Shown here piece after piece: positions 7,780-13,007 of a DNA stretch of 15,564 nt. How positions within the stretch are numbered: the first letter of the stretch is position 1; every line of letters begins with the position of its first letter. The stretch is from Actinomycetota bacterium (lineage in GTDB: Bacteria > Actinomycetota > Acidimicrobiia > Acidimicrobiales > Poriferisodaliceae), in the NCBI GenBank assembly GCA_002731665.1, contig PCCJ01000099.1, positions 1 to 15,564 on the forward strand. Direction: 5' to 3'. The position numbers were made by a program, and so were the translations under genes. Under the pieces are notes generated by a model. It was not told where the DNA came from. It ran no database searches and saw only the letters and a program-made list of their open reading frames with translations.

Positions 7780-8782
7780 GTCTTGTCCTTAAATATTCAT
7801 CGAACGTGGGTACTTCCGAAACTAAAGCGCACGCCATTTGCACCAAAGGAACAGCAGCCGCAGCTCCAGATCCTTCGCCTAAACGAAGGTCTAGTTCGAG
7901 TATCGGTTCTAATCCAAATTCCCTTAACAGTCTTGCATGGCCTGGCTCTGACGAACGATGCCCTGCCCAACAATGATCAAGGGCCTCGTTATTATGCTTC
8001 CAGATTGGGGCTAAAGAAGAAGCCACGACGTAGCCGTCTAAAAGCACCGGAATACGCCGGTGTCGTGCTGCAACCGCAGCCCCGGCTATCGAAACCATCT
8101 CTTTTCCTCCTAGACGACGTAACAGATCCAACCAGTGGTTTTGGCTTTGATTTTTTCGCACTCGTTCTAGGCCGTCTTCTACTGCCGCCTTTTTTCGCTC
8201 AAACCCTTCATCGTCAACACCAGTGCCGCGACCGACCCATCTCATCGCTCGATCATTAAAAGTCGCTGCGGCCACAGCCGCTGCAGAAGACGTGTTACCG
8301 ATACCCATTTCTCCCAAAACTAACAAATCTGTTTCTAGAGCATTAACGGCTTCTACCCCTTGGAAAAATGCTACCTCGAATTCTTCACTGGTCATTGAAT
8401 CTTCGTAACGAAAATCTTTAGTCGGGGCTTTAACTCCCACATCGATTACGTCTACTTCGGCGTTAACTAGTCTCCCAATAGCATTAATCGATGACACGCC
8501 GTTCTGAAATGCATTCACCATTGCCTCAGTAATATCGCTTGGGTAATTGCTCACCCCAGCATCCGATATTCCGTGATTTGAAGCGAAAATAAGAATCTTA
8601 GGATTAAGTACTTGGGGGTTAAGAGTTTGTTGCCAGCTGGCAACAAAAATGGCTATCTCGTCTAGCCGTGCTAGCGCTCCCGTTGGTCTCAAAATTTGAT
8701 TTGAACGATCCTCTACACCAGAAGCTATTACTTGATCGGCTTTCGGAAGGTTGCTCAAGTACTGCTCGACTCGAATTGTCAC
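7766..8782 (-). CDS. cobT: Nicotinate-nucleotide--dimethylbenzimidazole phosphoribosyltransferase
   Basis: A cytosolic enzyme of 338 residues, close to the usual ~350, that makes alpha-ribazole phosphate from nicotinate mononucleotide and the lower-ligand base. Motifs: GALARLDEIA at 35-44, LIFASNHGIS at 64-73, LVLGEMGIGNTSSAA at 154-168, VGRGTGVDD at 183-191, LLDGYVVASSLAPIW at 247-261, AGHRSSEPGH at 273-282 and LDLRLGEGSGAAAA at 297-310. Glu303 in that last motif matches the catalytic base (Glu317 of the Salmonella enzyme). GTG start at 8782 overlaps the cobU stop as GTGA. No dimethylbenzimidazole synthesis gene (bluB) is in the window, so the base must be made elsewhere or imported. Confidence 0.96.
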   Translation of the reverse strand: MTIRVEQYLSNLPKADQVIASGVEDRSNQILRPTGALARLDEIAIFVASWQQTLNPQVLNPKILIFASNHGISDAGVSNYPSDITEAMVNAFQNGVSSINAIGRLVNAEVDVIDVGVKAPTKDFRYEDSMTSEEFEVAFFQGVEAVNALETDLLVLGEMGIGNTSSAAAVAAATFNDRAMRWVGRGTGVDDEGFERKKAAVEDGLERVRKNQSQNHWLDLLRRLGGKEMVSIAGAAVAARHRRIPVLLDGYVVASSLAPIWKHNNEALDHCWAGHRSSEPGHARLLREFGLEPILELDLRLGEGSGAAAAVPLVQMACALVSEVPTFDEYLRTRREKL

Positions 8783-9342
8783 AGAACTCTTTCTGGGTTC
8801 TGCAGAGGAAGAAAAAGTCCTGCAACAATAAGAAAAGATTGATTCGAGTTACTAGCAAAAAACTGGTTGACTGATCCAAGCACATCCCGATAAGCACGAG
8901 ATAATTCGTTGCCTGGGACTATTCCGAGGCCAACTTCATTAGAAACAACGATGGTCGCAGCATTTCGATTACCTATTGTCGTAATGACTTCAGATGATTT
9001 TCTGAAAATTTCATCTGAGGAAAATTCTGCCGACAACAAATTAGACACCCACAAAGTTAGGCAATCAATTATCACTACATGATTTTTGTCTGTATTTAAT
9101 AATTCATTATTTATTTCAATCGGTGCCTCCTTCGTTAACCAATCAACGGGACGCTCATTCTGGTGCTTAGCTATTCGTTTCGCCATATCTTCGTCAAGAG
9201 CCTCGGCAGTTGCAAGGAAAGAAACTGGAGATTCCGAACCGCTCGCTATCTCTTGAGCAATGCGGCTTTTCCCTGAGCGGGCTCCACCGGTCAGAAACGT
9301 GAACCCTTCAGGGCAGCTAAGAGACAGGTGTTCATGGGTCAA
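8779..9342 (-). CDS. cobU: Bifunctional adenosylcobinamide kinase / adenosylcobinamide-phosphate guanylyltransferase
   Basis: A protein of 187 residues that phosphorylates adenosylcobinamide and then transfers GMP to it, giving adenosylcobinamide-GDP for CobS. Seen: the P-loop GGARSGKS at 19-26; AKHQNERPVDW at 58-68, where His60 matches the histidine that is guanylylated in the Salmonella enzyme; DCLTLWVSN at 93-101; and SNEVGLGIVPGNELSRAYRD at 134-153. The start is TTG at 9342, overlapping the cobO stop as TTGA, with AGG nine bases upstream; no in-frame ATG exists before the P-loop. The kinase activity is what allows salvage of imported cobinamide, which fits the linked BtuFCD importer. Confidence 0.95.
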   Translation of the reverse strand: MTHEHLSLSCPEGFTFLTGGARSGKSRIAQEIASGSESPVSFLATAEALDEDMAKRIAKHQNERPVDWLTKEAPIEINNELLNTDKNHVVIIDCLTLWVSNLLSAEFSSDEIFRKSSEVITTIGNRNAATIVVSNEVGLGIVPGNELSRAYRDVLGSVNQFFASNSNQSFLIVAGLFLPLQNPERVL

Positions 9343-9908
9343 TAGTCAATACCTTTTTTTGCTACTGTCCCGTTGTCGAAAGCATGTTTAATTTTTCTCA
9401 TTTCAGTGACTGTATCCGCTATCTCAATTAATGCTTGCGGCGCATCTCGTCCGGTTATCACTACATTTGTTTTAATGGGCCGAGCCTTTATTACTGATAC
9501 AACTTCATCTAAATCAATCCATCCCCAATTGATTGGATACGTGATCTCATCTAGAACAACTAAACGATATTTGTCCTCTTCTATTATTTTTTTTACCTGA
9601 TTCCATGCTGACACGGCGACTGCTTGATCTTCGCTTATATCTTTCGAATCCCAAGTAAACCCATCTCCGATCGCCCACCAGTCGACTCCTAAAATCTCTC
9701 TGCAAACTTTTTCCTCACCGACTTGCCACTTTCCCGATTTCAAAAATTGGACTACTCCTACCGGCCATTCGCGCGCTACAGCGCGAACAACTACACCAAA
9801 GGCCGAAGAAGACTTGCCCTTACCATCGCCAGTATTGACTATTACCAGTGACTTACTAGCCAAACGCTTCTTAATTTCAGGCCCTTCTTTTGGTGGGACA
9901 CTCGTCAT
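9339..9908 (-). CDS. cobO: Cob(I)alamin / cobinamide adenosyltransferase (CobA/CobO/BtuR type)
   Basis: A cytosolic enzyme of 189 residues that transfers the adenosyl group of ATP to the cobalt of reduced corrinoids. The BtuR-family P-loop variant NTGDGKGKSSSAFG lies at 25-38, the Walker B-like VVLDEITYPINWGW at 117-130, then ITGRDAP at 151-157 and the C-terminal KIKHAFDNG...KKGIDY at 172-189 typical of the family. The start ATG at 9908 overlaps the btuD stop (ATGA) and has a strong AAGGAG six bases upstream. Placed directly after the transport genes, it would adenosylate incoming corrinoid and feed CobU. PduO and EutT types are excluded by sequence. Confidence 0.95.
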   Translation of the reverse strand: MTSVPPKEGPEIKKRLASKSLVIVNTGDGKGKSSSAFGVVVRAVAREWPVGVVQFLKSGKWQVGEEKVCREILGVDWWAIGDGFTWDSKDISEDQAVAVSAWNQVKKIIEEDKYRLVVLDEITYPINWGWIDLDEVVSVIKARPIKTNVVITGRDAPQALIEIADTVTEMRKIKHAFDNGTVAKKGIDY

Positions 9909-10684
9909 CTTGACTCCTTAGATCGCGGCACGACTACCTGTGCTCCATCTACTTCAATAACTCTGATACGAGCGGAATAAGTTCCACTGAGTAGCTCAAC
10001 TTTAATGACATCTACCGCATTTCCGTCTGCCACCACTGTGCCGTGGTCAAACAACATAAGGCGGTCACTGTATTGACCAGCTAATGTAAGGTCGTGCATT
10101 GAAGAAATAATCGTCATTTGCCGTTCTTTTCGGAGTTCTTCTAACAGATCTAAAGCTTGTTGCTGATGACCCAAATCCAGTGCCGCTGTTGGTTCATCTA
10201 AAAGTATGACTGGCGTCATTTGAGCCAAGGCACGAGCTAGCTGACACCTCTGCAATTCCCCACCGCTAAGTGATCCCATAGAACGGCTGCCCAATTCTTC
10301 AAGGTCTAGACGACTAAGAATTTCGCCAACTATATTTAGATCAACTTTTCCTTCTACCCCAAGTGCTGAAATATGTGGCGTCCTGCCTAACAAAACATAA
10401 TCTCCGGCCAACATATCTAACGGCACTATGGGATGTTGGGGGACATAAGAGACTAGTTGCGCTCGGCTTCGAGCAGTAAGCTTCGATAAGGCGTTTCCGC
10501 TGACACTTACTGAACCTTCATAATTCTGTAAACCAGCTAGTGCATTAAGAAAAGTAGATTTCCCTGATCCGTTCGGGCCAATAATTGTTAACCATTCCCC
10601 GCTTTGGACTGATAACGATATCCCTCCCAATACTTGAGTCTTCCCTAGAGTAACTGAGACATTTTTTGCTTCCAACAACGCCAT
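9905..10684 (-). CDS. btuD: Corrinoid ABC transporter ATP-binding protein
   Basis: The ATPase subunit (259 residues) that powers corrinoid import through BtuC. All ABC motifs are present: Walker A GPNGSGKST at 36-44, Q-loop Gln83, signature LSGGELQ at 139-145, Walker B VILLDEP at 159-165, and the switch His197. I place the start at ATG 10684, whose A is the last base of the btuC stop (TAATG); the frame is open further upstream but would only encode an unlikely extension inside btuC. It belongs to the FecE/BtuD/FhuC group of importers for metal chelates. Assignment to corrinoid rather than siderophore rests on the riboswitch and on the cob genes that follow in the same string. Confidence 0.92.
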   Translation of the reverse strand: MALLEAKNVSVTLGKTQVLGGISLSVQSGEWLTIIGPNGSGKSTFLNALAGLQNYEGSVSVSGNALSKLTARSRAQLVSYVPQHPIVPLDMLAGDYVLLGRTPHISALGVEGKVDLNIVGEILSRLDLEELGSRSMGSLSGGELQRCQLARALAQMTPVILLDEPTAALDLGHQQQALDLLEELRKERQMTIISSMHDLTLAGQYSDRLMLFDHGTVVADGNAVDVIKVELLSGTYSARIRVIEVDGAQVVVPRSKESR

Positions 10685-11748
10685 TAGATGGACCTGCGGC
10701 TGGAACGAAGAACAAAAATAAAAAACGGGGCCCCACAAAAAGATGTTATGACTCCAATTGGTATCTCCGATGGCGATATGACTGTTCGACCAAGCAGGTC
10801 CACTGCGATCATGAACGATGCCCCGAAAAGCATCGACAATGGAAGCACAATACGGTTACTTGAACCAAAGAGTAACCGTATTGTATGAGGAACTATTATT
10901 CCGACAAACGAAATTAGACCACTCACCGCTACTGCCGCCGCTGTTGCTAATGATGCAGCCACCACCATTATTTTCCTTGTTCTATCTGGGCGAATGCCTA
11001 ATGAAGCGGCTTCAGCGTCTCCTAGCCGCATAACATCCAGGATTCGACGATTTAGCAGAATCACACAAGATGTTCCTACCGCATAGGGCAGCAATAACCA
11101 GACTTCACCCCATGACGCAGTGTTTAGACGCCCAAGAATCCATGTATAAACTTGTCGAATCGTATCTGCGTTCTGTTGAAGAATGAAAGTTTGGATTGCC
11201 GTCAAGAAACTTGCAACTGCAACACCTGCTAACAAAAGAGATGCAGGAGATCTGCTGCTATCCCCTGAGAGTCCCATGAAGTAAGTAATTGCAACCGCTA
11301 AAAGAGCTCCGCAAAAAGCTAAAAGCGGAACGGCGTCGCTCGCGCCACTGCCATCTCCCCACCGGTTGACCAACGCAAGGGTCGCTCCTAACCCGGCACC
11401 AGCGGCCGCACCCAAAAGATAAGGGTCAGCCAACGGGTTCCGAAAAACAGCTTGGTAGGTCGCGCCGCTTAAAGCTAGAGTCGCGCCGACCAGTCCTCCT
11501 AAAATAACGCGCGGAAGCCTCACCTCCCAGACGATATTTGAATGAATTTCGCTAAGATCACTATTCGCTTTTAGAAGCGGAAGCCTATCTATGATCTCAA
11601 ATACAATTGAATCAACCGGAATGTTAGCCGGTCCGAGCGACAGAGAAACTGCTGCTACAGCTAACACAGATACGATTCCGACCAGAAGCCACACCGGACG
11701 TAGGCGCTCATAATTAGCCAATGCAGTATGTGATTTCCCGAGTTGCAC
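10684..11748 (-). CDS. btuC: Corrinoid ABC transporter permease (FecCD/BtuC family)
   Basis: A polytopic membrane permease of about 354 residues with the expected run of roughly ten hydrophobic helices. Family motifs: EVRLPRVILGGLVGATLALS, then QAVFRNPLADPYLLG, both typical of FecCD permeases, and near the C-terminus SGLISFVGIIVPHTIRLLFG and SEIPIGVITSFCGAPFF. The start is uncertain. An ATG at 11781 has no ribosome binding site and would overlap btuF by 29 bases; GTG at 11748 lies five bases after the btuF stop, with a weak TGAG upstream, and gives a length closer to relatives, so it is preferred here. Together with BtuF and BtuD it makes a complete type II importer. Confidence 0.92.
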   Translation of the reverse strand: MQLGKSHTALANYERLRPVWLLVGIVSVLAVAAVSLSLGPANIPVDSIVFEIIDRLPLLKANSDLSEIHSNIVWEVRLPRVILGGLVGATLALSGATYQAVFRNPLADPYLLGAAAGAGLGATLALVNRWGDGSGASDAVPLLAFCGALLAVAITYFMGLSGDSSRSPASLLLAGVAVASFLTAIQTFILQQNADTIRQVYTWILGRLNTASWGEVWLLLPYAVGTSCVILLNRRILDVMRLGDAEAASLGIRPDRTRKIMVVAASLATAAAVAVSGLISFVGIIVPHTIRLLFGSSNRIVLPLSMLFGASFMIAVDLLGRTVISPSEIPIGVITSFCGAPFFIFVLRSSRRSI

Positions 11749-11752
11749 CTTG

Positions 11753-12745
11753 TTACTCAGCAGGGACCAAAGCAACAGCATCCGACAAGGAGTGCAAGAA
11801 CTGGACTAAACGTGGACCCCACCGACTAGCTATATCAGCGTCCATCTCTATCACAGTTCCATTGCGCACTGCTTTCAGAACATCCCAGCCTGGACGTTCA
11901 CTGATTATTTCAACAGTTTGCCCGCAGCAGTTACCATCAACAAAAAATATTAGATCTGGATCAGATTCAAGAACAAATTCTTGAGTTAACTGCGGGTATC
12001 CGTAGGCAGATCCATCCGCGTCGGCGGGATCAGCGATATTGCTAAGTCCGACCATTTCATAAATCTGGCCAATGAAAGTGCCACTCGTTACTGAATAGAG
12101 AGTGTCATCAAGCTCATGGAAAAACGTAAGGGGTCTCTCAGGAATCACTATATTTTCCATTATTGATGCAATCTCTGAGCGCATCGAAGCAACAAGGACA
12201 GCTGCACCATCTATATTCGCCGTGGCCACACCTAGATCCGCAATTTGTTCATAAACACCATCAAGGTTGGACACCGCTGGCAAGACTAAAACCTCAACTC
12301 CTAAACTCTCTAGTTCTTCTTTGATACCAGCGTCCGGTAAAACCACTAAATCAGGCTCAAACTCAGCAATCGCCTCGACATTTGGGGAATAGCCGGATAG
12401 GTCTTCGACCACAGGTGCTTCTTCGGGATAATAACTGTAATTATCTACAGCAACTACCTGCGGTCCTGCGCCTATTGCGAATAGCATTTCGGTAGCAGTG
12501 GGCGATAATGAAACAATAGATTGAGGGCCTAGAGGCTCTTTCTCAGTTGGTTCAACGGTAACTAACTTGTCATCATCTGTATCGTCTTCAATGATAGGGG
12601 CTTGAGTATCTGTCGTCTCTTCGGTGATAGGAGCTTGAGTATCTGAAGTCGACTCGTCTCCGGTAACGGTTTCCTGGTCACTACATGAAGAAAATAGCAA
12701 AATTGATGCTATTGCCAAGACTACTAATCTGATTATTTGTTTCAT
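11753..12745 (-). CDS. btuF: Corrinoid-binding lipoprotein of ABC transporter
   Basis: The substrate-binding subunit, 330 residues, tethered to the outer membrane leaflet. Residues 1-20 are a lipoprotein signal with the lipobox LFSSC and Cys21 as the acylated residue. Residues about 22-72 form an acidic, Thr-rich linker with an 11-residue tandem repeat (TQAPI..E..TD). The periplasmic-binding fold of the BtuF/FhuD type begins at about 75 with SIVSLSPTATEMLFAIGAG, followed by VVAVDNYSYYPEEA and IAEFEPDLVVLPDAG. Start ATG 12745 has AAGGAG seven bases upstream. It is the first large gene after the cobalamin riboswitch, which is the best evidence that the ligand is a corrinoid and not a siderophore or heme. 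Confidence 0.93.
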   Translation of the reverse strand: MKQIIRLVVLAIASILLFSSCSDQETVTGDESTSDTQAPITEETTDTQAPIIEDDTDDDKLVTVEPTEKEPLGPQSIVSLSPTATEMLFAIGAGPQVVAVDNYSYYPEEAPVVEDLSGYSPNVEAIAEFEPDLVVLPDAGIKEELESLGVEVLVLPAVSNLDGVYEQIADLGVATANIDGAAVLVASMRSEIASIMENIVIPERPLTFFHELDDTLYSVTSGTFIGQIYEMVGLSNIADPADADGSAYGYPQLTQEFVLESDPDLIFFVDGNCCGQTVEIISERPGWDVLKAVRNGTVIEMDADIASRWGPRLVQFLHSLSDAVALVPAE

Positions 12746-12758
12746 TTAAGGTCTCCTT

Positions 12759-12800
12759 TTAGCCGAGATTAAGGGCGGCAGAAAACCTGCCGCACAACAT
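12759..12800 (-). CDS. Possible 13-codon leader ORF between riboswitch and btuF
   Basis: A short ORF encoding MLCGRFSAALNLG. It starts at ATG 12800 just after a very strong purine-rich CGAGGAGG (12803-12810) and stops with TAA at 12759-12761, two to three bases before the btuF ribosome binding site. Its Shine-Dalgarno forms part of a hairpin with CCTCG at 12823-12827. Whether it is translated is unknown; its size and lack of known relatives make it a hypothesis. If real it would be a regulatory leader whose translation, gated by B12, affects btuF. Spacing from the GAGG element is five bases, from the GGAGG element only two. Confidence 0.35.
   Translation of the reverse strand: MLCGRFSAALNLG
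12775..12793 (-). other. Strong GC-rich hairpin inside the btuF leader
   Basis: A perfect seven-base-pair stem, GCGGCAG with CTGCCGC, around the five-base loop GTTTT. It lies within the possible leader ORF, and its 5' arm overlaps the 3' end of the alternative stem at 12791-12801, so the two structures compete. It is followed by CCTTAATCTCGG and not by a T-run, so it does not look like a classical intrinsic terminator. It may pause transcription or organise the leader for translational control. Confidence 0.5.
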
Positions 12801-12805
12801 TTCCT

Positions 12806-12827
12806 CCTCGGGAATCGTCGTGCGAGG
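12806..12827 (-). promoter_or_regulatory. Candidate expression-platform hairpin covering the leader-ORF ribosome binding site
   Basis: Just after the aptamer, CCTCG (12823-12827) pairs with CGAGG (12806-12810), leaving a 12-base loop that contains ATTC, complementary to GAAT in loop L5 of the aptamer. This resembles the L5-L13 kissing arrangement that sequesters a ribosome site in compact cobalamin riboswitches. The 3' strand of the hairpin is part of CGAGGAGG, the Shine-Dalgarno of the leader ORF. A competing longer stem pairs 12813-12824 with 12791-12801. The structure is seen by eye only, not folded. Confidence 0.45.
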
Positions 12828-12833
12828 ACTAAG

Positions 12834-12939
12834 AATAGGCGACCGGACTTTTTCCCAAAGGGATATCACCGTTGCGGGACAGTGCCGGATTCTCACCGGA
12901 CTTCGCTATTTTCAGACACCGAACGCCCATGAGCCTACT
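12834..12939 (-). promoter_or_regulatory. Cobalamin riboswitch aptamer
   Basis: The RNA leader of btuF carries the B12-element consensus, read on the minus strand: AGTCCGGTGAGAATCCGGC, then ACTGTCCCGCAACGGTGA, then AAAGTCCGGTCGCC. A closing helix is formed by AGTAGGC (12933-12939) and GCCTATT (12834-12840). The CCGG-TGAGAAT-CCGG hairpin at 12885-12899 gives loop L5. The peripheral arm between the two conserved blocks is very short (TCCCTTTGGGA), so this is a compact aptamer without the large side domain seen in E. coli btuB. It is expected to bind a cobalamin and lower expression of the downstream transport and salvage genes. A possible -35 TTGACT for its promoter lies at 12979-12984 on the minus strand, but no convincing -10 was found. 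Confidence 0.9.
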
Positions 12940-13007
12940 GTGCCTGACACAATCAGTAGTGTGATTGAGAGAATAACTAGTCAAAATTATTTCAGGAGCA
13001 TCAAGAA

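Noticed and set aside
10685..10738. An 18-residue N-terminal extension of BtuD
   Set aside because: It lies inside btuC, lacks similarity to ABC ATPases, and the TAATG junction at 10684 gives a natural start.
12775..12793. GCGGCAG/CTGCCGC hairpin as an intrinsic terminator of the riboswitch
   Set aside because: No run of T follows on the minus strand (CCTTAATCTCGG), so classical termination is unlikely; kept only as a structural element.
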